Of a DNA stretch of 64,000 nt, positions 9,197-20,334 are shown piece by piece. Source of the stretch: Ahaetulla prasina (taxonomy: Eukaryota > Chordata > Lepidosauria > Squamata > Colubridae); contig NC_080539.1 of NCBI RefSeq assembly GCF_028640845.1, positions 189,791,436 through 189,855,435 on the forward strand. The letters run 5' to 3'. The position numbers and the translations under genes were made by a program. Each line of letters begins with the position of its first letter. The first letter of the stretch is position 1. The notes under the pieces were generated by a model, which worked only from the letters and a program-made list of their open reading frames with translations, was not told the DNA's origin and made no database searches.

Positions 9197-11180
9197 CAGC
9201 TCCTTGGGCAGTTTGAGCTTACTGAGTTGGCGCAGAAAGAACATTCTTTGTTGTCCTTTTTTAATGATGTTTTTGATGCTAGCTGTCCATTTTAGATCTT
9301 GCGATATGATAGACCCTAGAAATTTGAAGGTTTCTACTGTTGATACTGTGTTGTCTAGTATTGTGAGAGGTGGAAGTATGGAAGGGTTTCTCCTAAAGTC
9401 TACTACCATTTCTACGGTTTTGAGTGTGTTCAGTTCCAGATTGTTTTGTTTGCACCACAAGGCTAGTCGTTCGACCTCTCGTCTATATGCGGATTCGTCA
9501 TTGTCTCGAATGAGACCAATCACTGTTGTGTCATCTGCGAACTTCAGTAGCTTAACAGATGGATCATTGGAGATGCAGTCATTGGTATACAGAGAGAAGA
9601 GAAGTGGGGAGAGCACACAGCCTTGGGAGGCCCCTGTGCTAATTGTACAGGTATTTGATGTGATCTTGCTTAGCTTCACCTGCTGCTTCCTGTTTGTTAG
9701 GAAGCTTGTGATCCACTTACAAGTCTGTTCCGGTACCTGTAGCTGGTTTAGCTTAGTTAGAAGAATGTCTGGAATGATGGTATTGAATGCTGAACTAAAG
9801 TCTACAAAAAGGACCCTTGCATAGGTCTTTGGAGACTCAAGATGTTGTAGGATGTAGTGCAGAGCCATATTAACAGCATCATCTGTTGATCTATTTGCTC
9901 GGTATGCAAATTGCAAGGGGTCTAACAGCGGATCCGTGATGGTTTTCAAGTAGGAAAGCACTAGCCTTTCAAAGGTTTTCATGACTACAGATGTTAAAGC
10001 AACTGGTCTGTAGTCATTCAGTTCCTTGATGGTGGGCTTCTTCGGCACTGGGATGATGGTAGAGCGTTTGAAGCAAGAAGGAACATAACACATCTCTAGT
10101 GATTTATTGAAAATATGGGTGAAGATGGGGGCCAATTGGTCAGTACAGACTTTTAAGCAAGAAGGAGTTATCTTGTCTGGGCCTGGAGCTTTTCCTGTGT
10201 CTGTGAAATAGGTCCTGCACTTCTTTTTCTGTGATCACTAGGGGTTGTGAACCCAATGAAATGGGGTCAGTTGTAGGAGGCTTGGCTGTTGTTGGTGTGT
10301 CTGAGATGGGGGTTGTGGAGATAGGTGGCTGTAGTTTCCTTTCAAACCTGCAGTAAAACTCATTCAGGTCATCTGCCAGTTGTTGATTACCTTCAGCCTG
10401 GGAAGGAGGCACTGAAACTTCTATAACAGAAGGGAGAACAGACATACTGCAAGAATATCAGCAGTGAAATATGTTCAGTTTTAGAGAAAATTAAGAGTGG
10501 TTAAAGTAATTGCTTTGCTGACTGACAATGCTAGTACTATGAAAGCTGCATGGGAAATCATAATGGACAAGTATCCATATATTACTGCAATAGGATGTGC
10601 ATCTCATGAACAAAACTTAGTGACTTCATGAAACTGGACACCTTTTAAAGGATTTATAGAAGAGCTAAAGAAGTTATCAAATATATAAAAGCTATTCATG
10701 TTGCCACCGGAATCATCAAGAAGCAAGAAGAAAAAAATGCACAGAATAAAATAGTGACACTGAAGTTCTGTAGTAAAGCATGTTAGGGTGGAGTAGTGAT
10801 CTCCTTTGAAAGTTTACTAAAAAAACCCAAAACGCTCTTCAAGCAACAGTAATAATTGAAGACCAGAAATATAAGGAACACTGTACTTGATGAGGACGTG
10901 TTTTGAGTTCAAAATGTTTTGAGTTCAGAACTCCCTACAGATTTTAACACCATTTTTTTCAGCAATCTGCATTTGAATCAGCAGCCTTGCACTTACACTT
11001 CTAGAAAACTATCAGGGACTGAGCAAAGATGGCCAATATGGGAGAAGGAAGCTTACATGGTGCACTGGGCACTTCTAACCTGGATGCATTTCCTTGAAAG
11101 GAGCAAAGTGCTGTTTTAAGTGTGGACTGACCACAAGAACCTAGAGACATTAAAAACCCTATGGAGGCTATTTCCTAAGC

Positions 11181-11990
11181 CAGGGGTCACCAACATTTCA
11201 GACCTCAGGGACCACTAAATTCATAATTTAAAATCCCACGGACCACTAATATGATCTGCCTAATGACTGGCTGGATGGGCGTGGCTAGGTAGTCATGTGA
11301 CTGAATGGGTGTGGCCAACTCGATGTCACTCACATCAAGGGGCACCTCCCCTGCCTCTACTTGCCCCTCCGCTCCCAGCCACTCATTGCCTGCCCGCCCG
11401 GGCTCCTTAGGGCCCCAACAGAAAGCAGTTGTTAGAACTAAGCAGCCACCACGAGAGTGTGTTAGCAAAACAGCTGCTCAGTTCAAATTGGATCTGAGCA
11501 AGAAGGAAGTTCAGTAGAAGCACCTCACTGAGGACTACAAGCATAGGCTTTCCAAGCAGAGGGAAGACCTGCGGGAGTGCAAGGCCAGGTACAGGCACCT
11601 GGAGGCTCAGCGGGCTGAGATGGTCAGCTAGTTCCAGGCCACGATGCAATCCCACTGAAACAAAGCCATCTGGCTCTTCGCCACCAGCGGCACTTCCCTC
11701 CAGCCTTCGCCCAAAACCCCACACCAGGAGGCTGAAGCAGATCCTGAGTTGGAATTTTTGCCCCCCTCTGACCTACACACAAAAAACCCCAAAGGGGGAG
11801 ACACTCTGCAGCAACACAAATGTTCATTGCATGTATCCATCCCAGGGGCCGTAGTTTGAGGACCCTTGATTTAGTCCAATACAAAAAATGCAAATATTTT
11901 TTCTACGGACCACCAAAATTTTCTCGCAGACCACCAGTGGTCCACAGACCACCAGTTGGTGACTGTTCTGTCCCACAACAATGACCGCTG
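11181..11990. mobile_element. hAT-type non-autonomous element with captured sequence
   Basis: Flanked by perfect 8-bp repeats tcctaagc (11173-11180 and 11991-11998). Ends are caggggtcaccaac and, reverse-complemented from the right, cagcggtcattgttgt, a CAGNGGTC-type hAT terminus. The subterminal 'accaccagttggtgac' mirrors the left end. The interior (about 11407-11820) holds coding-like sequence unrelated to a transposase. A second hAT-like end (ggggccgtagtttgagga) occurs near 11850, so it may be a composite. Confidence 0.75.
11407..11820 (+). pseudogene. Captured coiled-coil coding fragment in a hAT element
   Basis: One plus-strand frame stays coding-like for about 135 codons, broken only by three in-frame stops, each one transition away from Gln or Trp codons. 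It includes EDYKHRLSKQREDLRECKAR followed by YRHLEAQRAEMVS, a charged heptad pattern typical of a coiled coil, then a Pro/Glu-rich tail (EAEADPELEFLPPSDL). I do not recognise the parent gene. No hAT transposase motifs are present. The likely origin is capture of host exon sequence by a transposon, inferred from position between the hAT ends. Confidence 0.5.
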
Positions 11991-13101
11991 TCCTAAGCAG
12001 CTGCAATGCAGGGGGAATATTTTAACTGCTTTAACTTCATGTTGTGCTACCTCCCAGGGGGGTAAGAATTTCTTTATCCCAAATGCCTCAATACAATTAT
12101 CCTAAGGGAGAAGCAGTCAAACTTCTGCTCCCATCCAGTCAACTGGCTGGCCAAGTCATTACCTGAGCTCAAGCGAAAGAGAAATGACAAATTGACAAGG
12201 TGACAGCTGCATTTAAAAGCCACTCTGAAAGCCAGCAAATGGTTTCAAAATCATGGCAAAATTTGCTCACTCCAGGATGAATTAGCCTGAGTGGGGGATA
12301 TGATATATGTGCCAGAGAGCCAGAAGCTGATGGTCTTGGGGAAGATTCCAAGTCTGCTGGACATTTTGGTTTTGTAAAACTTTGCATTTAATCAAAAGGC
12401 ACTTTTGGTAGCCATCTCTGGGGGAAAAAATTGAAACCTATGTGGCAAGTTGCCTTGTCTGCGCCTCTGCCAAGTGACAGAAAGGAAAACCCCAGGACTC
12501 CTCAACCTGTGGCAGAGCCTTCAGCAGCCTGGAGAGAAATCTTCATGGATTTTATTGTGGAACTTCCAGAAAGCTCAGGAAATAGTTTTATGGGTGATAA
12601 ACTTATTTTCCAGCAGGTGCATTTTGTCCCGTCAGAAGATTCCTTCAGCACGGGGTTTGGCCAAACTATTTCTGCACCATGCGTACAGGCTACGTGGACC
12701 TACCCAACGTATTATTTCAGACAGAGGGGTATAATTCACCTCTAAGATTTGGAGGGCTTTTCTTAATCTGCGTGGGATTGACCAGGGACTTAGTTCAAGT
12801 CACCACCCCAAACTAATGGTGTATTTGTGAATGTATAAACTCCATATTGGACCAGTATCTCAGGTATTATATCAATTATCAGCAAGATAACTGGACTGAT
12901 TTGTTGCCTTTTGCTGAAGTAGCGTATAATAATTCTGTGCATAGTAGAGGCTATGTAGATGCTACAGGACCCAATTCCTGAACAACCCCTCAATGTTCTT
13001 CCAATATTGTCGCTGAAAGAGTAGATCACCTAACTGTTAAATATAAGGATTCGTGGTAAGGAAGACTCTGATGGATGCACATGAGGCTTATCACTCCAGT
13101 G

Positions 13102-13384
13102 ACGCTCTGGAACGAACTTCCCCCCGGCCTGCGTCAAGTGCCTGATCTTCGGACCTTCCGTCGTGAGCTCAAAACATATTTATTCATTAAAGCGGGACTG
13201 GCATAATTAGGGATGTATTTTAATTGGGTTTTTTAATATTTTTTAACTTCTTAATTTAAATTTTAATAATCAGCCTTTAAAATTTGCTCTTTTTAATTGT
13301 TGTTTTAAATTGTATATATTCTTGTTTTATTTTGGCTGTACACCGCCCTGAGTCCTTCGGGAGAAGGGCGGTATAAAAATTTAA

Positions 13385-13419
<35 letters not shown>

Positions 13420-13420
13420 G
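13102..13420 (+). mobile_element. L2 LINE 3' end fragment
   Basis: Heavily 5'-truncated plus-strand L2: about 33 codons of the C-terminus (LRTFRRELKTYLF-like), the 3' UTR, then the ccgccctgagtccttcggga hairpin and an (AAAT)n tail at 13378-13420. It lies within Gypsy integrase sequence. Confidence 0.85.
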
Positions 13421-13984
13421 CAGGCTGACAAGAAGTGTGAGGAACCCAAACCACTCATGACTGGTGACTGAGTTTATTTCTCCACTCATTACCTCCAGTC
13501 TCTACAGTCATCAAAGAAACTAGGACCCAAGTTTCTGGGGCCCTTCCCAATCAAAAGCATCATCAACCCAGTAACTGTAGAGCTTGCCCAAGTCCCTTCA
13601 GCGGGTTCATCCTGTGTTTCACTGCAGCTTATTGAAACCTGAAGTCGCTTCTTCCCTTCAACTTAAACTTCTGCCAATCCGAGCCATTAATGATAGAAGG
13701 GGAGAAGGGGAGCAGCATTTTGAAATCCAAGAAATCCTACAGTCCCGTAAGCATGGGGGACCCTTCAATACTTAGTGGCCTGGAAAAAAATCCTACCAGC
13801 TCAGAATGAATGCATTGACCATCACCATGTTAGAGACCCTAAACTTTTAAAACATTTTCATAATCAGTATCCTGACAAACCCAAATTCTTCATTTGTTTT
13901 GTTCTATAGAACTAGCTTCTCTGTTCCGGGGGCGGGGGCAGCATGTCAAGTCCACCTGTTGTCGGGGGGACAGTTTGCTGACAT

Positions 13985-14370
13985 TTTTTGAATGCTTTTG
14001 CTGTAACTGCTTAGGAATTAGAGAGGCAGATTGTTTTCAGAGATGGAGCAGATTCTCCCCCAGCCGGTTCTAGCCTGGTTCCAAGGCTGTTGTGCCCCAA
14101 GAGTGAACTGTTATCTGCCTAGCAGTGTTCCCAAAACAACCTTGTGGCATCACATTGGCTGCTGGTGGACTGGTCAGGGGGATTGAATTTAGTGAAACGA
14201 AAGAATTGCTTTATGCTTTGTGCAGCTTTTTCAGATTCCGCCTGACTTTACTGCAAAAACTTTCTCTCAGTAAAAGTTCTTTTGAGTCAACCTAATGGAG
14301 TCAAGAGTTTTTGCTTTCCTGGGGGACCAGCTGGGGTAAGTGCTTGCCTGCAGTTAAAATTAACAATTCT
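13985..14370 (+). repeat. Gypsy LTR-like region
   Basis: Follows the integrase 3' end after a G-rich, polypurine-like tract (13927-13970). It shares ttttgctgtaact with the LTR-like region near 45440 and contains late 'cagtaaaagttcttttgag' wording also seen there. Exact ends are uncertain. Confidence 0.45.
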
Positions 14371-15400
14371 GTTTTATCACTGGACCTCTGATACCAATTT
14401 TAATAAAAGCTAGATAATCGAGACCCACTGGGCCATCATTTCAGTTGTGTCACAGAATGACCATGGGTGAGCAAAAAAGCTCTTGGAATACAAGCGATTT
14501 CCAACTTCCTGATGGCTTCTCCACTGATTTTGTTTGTGGGAAGATTGCAACAACAACAACAAAAATCAGTTGGGAAGTCAGCAAGGAAGGTTGCAAGTTG
14601 CTTGAGTAAGTTTCTTCCCTAGTCCCTGTATGCTTGCACTGGCCACTTGTACACCCGCACAAGTCTTCGACTTGCCAGGACATACCATGCCCCCATACAC
14701 TCTCCCTGATCTACACTGCACTCTTATATTCCCTCCCTGTGGCTCTCATAATCCCACATCCTCCCTAACCCTTGCTGCACATCTCATGAACCCCTTTGTT
14801 TCCTCTCCCACCTGGCAGCAACTACTTACCTGCCTATTGGCCTTGTACTTGCAACTTCCTGCTGACTTCCTCACTGACTCTGCTCGGTTATCTAGTTTCT
14901 ATTTGCTTGTGGGAAAATGGCAGAGAGCAATAGCAGTCCCAATCAAGTTTAGACTTCCTGCCGGCTTCCCCACTGACTTGTGGAAAGCTGCCAGGGAGTG
15001 TTAAAAATGATGATCACATGAGCAAGACTGAATAGAGCATCGCTGAAGTAGCCACAACTTTACCAAATTTAAAACCCATAGGATTAATGGATCTTGACAC
15101 ATTCTGTAAGTTAACCCATTTGAGATACTTTGGTTTAAAAATTGTTGCCTTACGATGCACCGTTTTGTCCAATTCAAGGTTACCAGCAGACAGACTCAAG
15201 AGTTTAAGTCATATATAGATGATTAACTTAAGTGTTAATAAAAATTAATGTTGAAGCCAATCATTGTTTAATGCATTAAGAGAAATGATGACCTTGGAAG
15301 ACCTGCATTTATCAGTAAAGCAAGCTTATCTGTATGAAACCTTGCAAATAGATAGACAGATACTCCTTTATGTTCTGATATGAAATCCCATAAAAGTTAC
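14371..15400. other. Intron with an internally repetitive MITE-like block
   Basis: Three related stretches (about 14500-14545, 14850-14925, 14945-14998) share cttcctg.tggcttc.ccactga...tgtgggaa wording, suggesting an old non-autonomous DNA transposon. From 15000 to 15400 I recognise nothing until the donor of the host exon. Confidence 0.35.
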
Positions 15401-15872
15401 CTCTTGATCTACTTCAAAGGATGAGTTTTTTGGTGAAGATTTAGAAAATATGTCAGAATTGGGCACTTTGGAAAAGCCTGAAGCACAAAGGAGCACTTCT
15501 GAAGAACCTGAGGCAGGTCTGAAAACATTTGCCAATGGCAAAGCAGGCAACGGTGACTTCGTATCATCTTTGGAGACCTCAGACATTTTTAAACTGAAAG
15601 GATCATCTGGAGGCAGTATGAATGTAGCTGAGATTACAGCAGGAACTCCCAAAATCAGTTCAGAGTTTTTCTTATATTTGTTTCTCATTTTAGAAAGCGG
15701 CCCTTGATTTTCACATTTTTGTTTTATGGAGTTTTGATTCTCTTGGGTTCCTTTTTCCCTAATTGTCCTTTTAAGATGAACTTTCATTGCTTTTCCTTTT
15801 ATTTCTCTCCCATTCATTTCTTGTACAGCCAGCTTTGCATCGCAGGCTGTTTTAAAAATAAGAGATGCATAC
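15401..15872 (-). CDS. RBM44: Exon with C-terminal half of an RRM (probable RBM44)
   Basis: Seen on the minus strand: acceptor ACATTTTAG before 15872, then 1 nt plus 157 codons, and a donor GAG|GTAACT at 15399-15401. The start encodes YASLIFKTACDAKLAVQEMN, which fits RNP1/beta-3, helix alpha-2 and, further on, beta-4 (KAMKVHLKR) of an RNA recognition motif. A Lys/Asn-rich linker and a Ser/Pro-rich region follow. The N-terminal half of the RRM (RNP2) must lie in an exon further along the minus strand; I could not find it between 15873 and 20460. Known: RBM44 is a germ-cell RNA-binding protein found at intercellular bridges. The symbol rests on remembered similarity of RRM plus tail, so it is tentative, whereas the exon call itself is firm. 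Confidence 0.78.
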
Positions 15873-16073
15873 CTAAAATGTAAAATATATGCAGAATTTA
15901 AAAAAAAACTTTATGTACATTTCATTAATTAAATCTAGGAGATGACTAATACATTTATTATATTTATTTGGCCTTTTAGAAAGTTTCTTTTGGCCAGTGA
16001 AGATGGATGCTGCCAAGTAAAGATTAATTCTTTCTTCCTTGGAAGGAGAACAAAAACTTTAAAAATAAACTTA
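15873..16073. other. Intron upstream of the RRM exon
   Basis: Contains the pyrimidine tract and acceptor of the exon at 15401-15872. Otherwise featureless AT-rich DNA up to the CR1 tail. Confidence 0.4.
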
Positions 16074-16362
16074 GAATCATAGAGCTGCAAGGGACCTTGG
16101 AGATATTTTAATCCAACCTCCTGCCCTGTCTAATTGGAATTCTAATTCTAATTCTAATTCTAATCCCCCTTAGTTCCAGGTTGGATGTCTCTTTAATGAG
16201 ATTTCACCCATCACTTCTTGTCCTGCCCTCAGGTGCTTTGGAGAATAAGCAACCCCCTCTTTTCTGTGACTGCTCAAGTACTAGAAGACAGCTATTGTGT
16301 CACCCCTAATTCTTCTCTTTGTTGGCAAGATGTACCTAGTTCCCTTAACTGTCCATCATGTA

Positions 16363-17152
16363 CCGTATTTTTCGGAGTATAAGATGTACCTTAGTTTTTG
16401 GGGAGGAAATTAGGAAAAAAAATCTGCCTACCAGATATTCATCTGGCTAGCTTCCTTAGTCTGGTCAGCTTCAGCACATTAGTTTGCTGGTTTTGAGTGC
16501 GCACGCAAGCTCACTACATTCACAGGCGCATGGTAGGGGATAAAAACCAGCTGATTGTGGGAGAGAGAAGCAATGAGAAAAGCAGGTGAAGCGTGTAAGA
16601 TCATTAGTAGCCTCCCACCGACCAGTGCACTCTCACAAAGAGGGCCTCCTTCGGATACCATCAGCCAAACAATGTCGGCTGGCGACCTCCAGGGGGAGGG
16701 CCTTCTCTGTGGGGGCTCCTGCCCTCTGGAATGAGCTGCCTCCGGGGCTTCGTCAACTCCCCGACCTCCGGGCCTTCCGCCGTGAGCTGAAGACGTTGTT
16801 GTTTCGACATGCAGGACTAGCTTAAACGTAGTTTTAAACTGGGGTTTTATATTGGGGTTTTTAAATGGTTTTTTTTAATCGTATTTAAAATTTTAGGCCA
16901 TATATTGAACTAGTTTTGTTTATACTGTTTTTAACCTGTATTATATGTATTGTGGTTTTTACTGGCTGTGAACCGCCCTGAGTCCTTCGGGAGAAGGCCG
17001 GTATACAAATGTAATAAATAAATAATAAATTAGCACCTCGTTAGGACTGAAAAAAAGCTTCGAAAAAGTTACATTCGGAGTATAAGAGTACCCAAATTTT
17101 CAGCCTCTTTTGAGGGGGGGGGGGAGTGTGTCTTATACTCCAAAAAATATGG
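16363..17152. mobile_element. Mariner-like MITE with TA target duplication
   Basis: Left end ccgtatttttcggagtataa and right end ttatactccaaaaaatatgg are inverted repeats with about three mismatches, flanked by TA on both sides (16361-16362, 17153-17154). The interior has no transposase. An L2 fragment (16604-17031) lies inside. Confidence 0.7.
16604..17031 (+). mobile_element. L2 LINE 3' fragment in the MITE
   Basis: Plus-strand L2 C-terminus (frame open to 16825; AKQCRLATSRGRAFSVGAPA), 3' UTR and the ccgccctgagtccttcggga end with an AAAT-type tail. It is severely 5'-truncated. Confidence 0.85.
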
Positions 17153-18068
17153 TAGTTTAGCTCCAGACCTCTTGTCATCTTGGTTGCTGTTTGCTGTTCT
17201 CTGCACTCTTTACTATGTAGCATCTTTTATGTATTGTAGTGACCAGAACTGTATGCAGTACTCCAAGTTGGCCTCACTAGAGCAGTACTATCACTTCTCA
17301 TTAGCTTATGCTATCCCCATTAATGCAGCCTAGGACTACATTGGCTTTTTAGTAGCTGCAGCACATCGCTGACTCATACTTAAACAATGGTCCACCAGGT
17401 CACCTAGATCTCTCAGTTATAACTGTTGATCCACATGCTGCCTATTCTATATCTGTGCATTTGATTGTTCCTCCCTAAGTGCAGGACCATACTTTTCCCA
17501 CTCCCATACTACATCTTACTGGATAAGGCCAATTCCTTTAGTCAGTCAAGCTCCTTCTGAATTTTAAACTTCTCTTCCAAAGTGTTAACAATTCCTCCTA
17601 GCATGGTGTTGTCTAAAAATTGGATGAGCTCCCTTTCTATCCCCTCATCTAGATCATTTATGAAGATGTGGAAGAGCACTGGAATCAAGACAGAACCATG
17701 AGGTACTCCACTGCATGCCTCTCTCCTTATAGATGTAATTCCACTGAGGGCTGTTTGCTGAATGAGGTTGATCAGACAACTGCAAATCTATCTGGTGATG
17801 GTGCTGTCTATCACGTTGTTCTATGTTACTAAGAAGACGACTTTAGTCTGCTTTGTCAAATGCCTCACTGTCTAAGTATGCTATATGCACAGGATTTTCT
17901 TGATCCACTAATTTAGTCACTATCAAAGAAGAGACTAAAGTTTGTATGGCATGATCTGTTTTAACAAACTTATGCTGGCTTCTAGTAATCACCTTGTTAA
18001 TTTCTAGGTACTCACAAATCCTCTGCTTCATTCTTGTCTACGATTTTCCAAGATATTAATGTCAAAAT

Positions 18069-18276
18069 CTAAAGTCTTTTAACTTAAAACAATGAACAAC
18101 TGAGCAAATGAGAATATCCGTATCATGAATTCTTAAAGTTCTTTTGAAATCCCCCTATAGACTACCAATCTTTTCAGATGAGAAGCCAAATTATTGGCTT
18201 GAATAAAGATCTATTTTCTTTTATAATGAATCAGAGTGGATCCGTTTCAGAAGAGTATCTGCATGGCCATAACTCA
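18069..18276. other. Unassigned intronic DNA
   Basis: No repeat or exon could be supported here. Confidence 0.3.
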
Positions 18277-18785
18277 TGTAGGAAGTTAGCACCCACTCCC
18301 CTCCTAGAAGAATGAAATATTTTAGAAAATATTTAAAAGGCATAATATATTTCCCTGGATGAGAAATGGAGAAACATATTTTAAAGACAAAGCAGCTTCC
18401 TGCCTCTGTCAATGAGCCAGAGCAGAAACTCATTCTCCCCACCTTTGTCAATGGACCATCATCTGCAACACAATTGGACCCACCTAGCAGCAGAAACTCA
18501 CCACATGGCACCTGGGAAGATTACATCAGCCAGCAAGGCTAGCTAAGACCCCCACTCCCCCAAGAGTTTGACAACCAATCAGGATACACTTCCTGTGCCC
18601 CAGAAAGTTCAAACCTCAGAAAAAGCATAAAGCCAGGGAGCGCACAGGATCTCTGCCCTTTTCTGTTCAGGAACTCAAGCCATGTGATCCTGACCACCAT
18701 TAAACCATCTTTCCAAGCAGCCTCCATGTTTCCAGTGTCTTTATCCCCACTTGGAACTGAACCCAGATGGATATTTCTTCCAACA
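18277..18785 (+). repeat. Probable solo LTR (509 bp)
   Basis: Begins tgtaggaag and ends cttccaaca (TG...CA) with a 4-bp duplication ctca on each side (18273-18276, 18786-18789). A TATA-like ataaag and a polyadenylation-like attaaa occur in the right order (about 18628 and 18700). No internal retroviral sequence adjoins, so it fits a solo LTR; the family is unknown. Confidence 0.5.
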
Positions 18786-19084
18786 CTCACATGTACAAGT
18801 ACCGAGGTAAGTAATTTTTATCCCCTAATAAGGAATCAGGAAAACTGACCAGGCAGAGATTCAACTCAATCAGACTGAGATAACTTCCAAATCAGATAGA
18901 TCATCTCTGTTGTTCAATACTAAAGAAATTAGACTACTTAATTTCAAATGGTAATATGGCAGTTTGAAGTTTGTTACCTAAACTCATTTGCAAAAATGAT
19001 GAATTCAGACAAAGAAATGTGCCTTAAAATCCATTCCACTATAACAGCAGGCACACAGCAAGTTCAGACTACTACACCTAGAAG
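18786..19084. other. Unassigned intronic DNA
   Basis: About 300 bp with no repeat I recognise. I looked for the N-terminal RRM exon of the RBM44-like gene on the minus strand and found no convincing match. Confidence 0.3.
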
Positions 19085-20334
19085 CAAACAAAGTAATAAC
19101 CAAAAGCCAACATGGGTTTGTCAAAAACAGATCATGCCAGACTAATCTTATTGCATTCTTTGACAAAGTGACAAAATTAGTGGACCAGAGGAATGCTGTC
19201 GATATTATTTACTTGGACTTCAGTAAAGCATTTGATAAAGTAGACCATAACCTACTACTAGATAAAGTAGAAAAATGTGGGTTAGACAGCACCACCACCA
19301 GATGGATTTGTAACTGGCTGACCAATCGCACTCAACGTATAGTCCTCAATGGAACTACATCCACATGGAGGGAAGTATGCAGTGGAGTACCCCAAGGCTC
19401 TGTTTTAGGGCCAGTACTCTTCAACATCTTCATCAATGACTTGGACGAGGGGATAGATGGGGAACTCATCAAATTTGCAGATGACACCAAGCTGGCAGGA
19501 ATAGCCAACACTCCAGAAGATAGGCTCGAGATACAGAAAGATCTTGACAGACTTGAACATTGGGCGCTAACTAACAAAATGAAATTCAACAGTGAAAAAA
19601 GTAAGGTTCTACATTTAGGCCAAAAAAACAAAATGCACAGGTACCGGATATGTGGTACCTTGCTCAATAGTAGTAACTGTGAGAGGGATCTTGGACTCCT
19701 AGTGGACAACCATTTAGATATGAGCCAGCAGTGTGTAGCAGCTGCCAAAAAAGCCAAAACAGTTCTGGGCTGCATAAACAGAGGGATAGAATTAAGATCA
19801 TGTGAAGTGTTAGTGCCACTTTATAATGCCTTGGTAAGGCCACACTTGGAATATTGCATTCAGTTTTGGTCGCCACGATGTAAAAAAGATGTTGAAACTC
19901 TAGAAAGAGTGCAGAGAAGAGCAACAAAGATGATTAGGGGACTGGAGGCTAAAACATATGAAGAACGGTTACAAGAACTCGGTATGCCTAGTTTAATGAA
20001 AAGAAGGACTAGGGGAGACATGATAGCAGTGTTCCAATATCTCAGGAGTTGCCACAAAGAAGAGGGAGTCAAACTATTCTCCAAAGCACCTAAGGGTAGA
20101 ACAAGAAGCAATTGGTGGAAACTAATCAAGGAGAGAAGCAACTTAGAACTAAGGAGAAATTTCCTGACAGTTAGAACAATTAATCAGTGGAACAACTTGC
20201 CTGCAGAAGTTGTAAATGCTCCAACACTGGAAACTTTTAAGAAAATGTTGGATAACCATTTGTCTGAAATGGTGTAGGGTTTCCTGCCTGGGCAGGGGGT
20301 TGGACTAGAAGACCTCCAAGGTCCCTTCCAACTC

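Larger units (their letters stand above)
7141..10445 (-). mobile_element. CR1-L3 type LINE, split by an L2
   Basis: Minus-strand LINE in two parts, 7141-7811 and about 9197-10445, inserted into the hAT transposase. Coding order on the minus strand: linker and RT start (10140-10445, frameshifted near 10190), RT core (from 10135) with [17 protein letters not shown] and [13 protein letters not shown] motifs, then after the L2 the C-terminal part (7479-7811; QFYRGIIESVICTSITVWFG). The 3' UTR ends at a pentanucleotide array. The endonuclease domain is missing, so the copy is 5'-truncated. The same family occurs at 47888-49211 and 61346-62790. Confidence 0.82.
6475..10900 (+). pseudogene. hAT transposase relic, split by an L3 LINE
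   Basis: Seen in two pieces, about 6475-7140 and 10446-10900. The first opens with ATG at 6516 and encodes a BED-type zinc finger (CKYC...H...C pattern in AAICKYCENSFPNATRMTKH), then after shifts a segment (SLARAIYASGSALSITENAY) typical of hAT transposases and TDGEGIINFVITPF. The second continues with LLTDNASTMKAAWEIIMDKY and IGCASHEQNL, the conserved catalytic-region phrases of the hAT RNase H fold. Multiple stops and frameshifts make it dead. The gap is filled by an L3 LINE (7141-10445) carrying an L2. I see no clear terminal inverted repeats for this copy. Confidence 0.75.
10930..14370 (+). mobile_element. Degraded Ty3/Gypsy retrotransposon (3' half)
   Basis: Plus-strand Gypsy internal sequence: RNase H (10970-11175; CTYTSRKLSGTEQRWPIWEK and VWTDHKNLETLK), integrase (12000-13080; REIFMDFIVELPESS), and the integrase C-terminus with the start of a chromodomain-like segment (13421-13775; LQRVHPVFHCSLLKPEV). 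An LTR-like region follows to about 14370. All frames are broken. Insertions split it: a hAT element at 11181-11990 and an L2 tail at 13102-13420. The 5' half is absent. The conserved Asp of FMDFIVE is visible; the other catalytic acidic residues lie in degraded sequence. Confidence 0.75.
16074..18068 (-). mobile_element. CR1 LINE (minus), interrupted by a MITE
   Basis: Segments 16074-16360 and 17155-18068 are the 3' part of a CR1 read on the minus strand, from its 3' end (atagagctgcaagggacctt) into the RT domain (near 17620-17720, in reverse). The coding frame is broken throughout. The 3' end carries a small (AATTCT)n run at about 16134-16166. A mariner-like MITE with a nested L2 splits it. 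Confidence 0.75.

Noticed and set aside
18960..19070. Possible upstream RRM exon of the RBM44-like gene on the minus strand
   Set aside because: Acceptor- and donor-like sites exist and phase could fit, but the encoded peptide lacks RNP2 or any RRM pattern.
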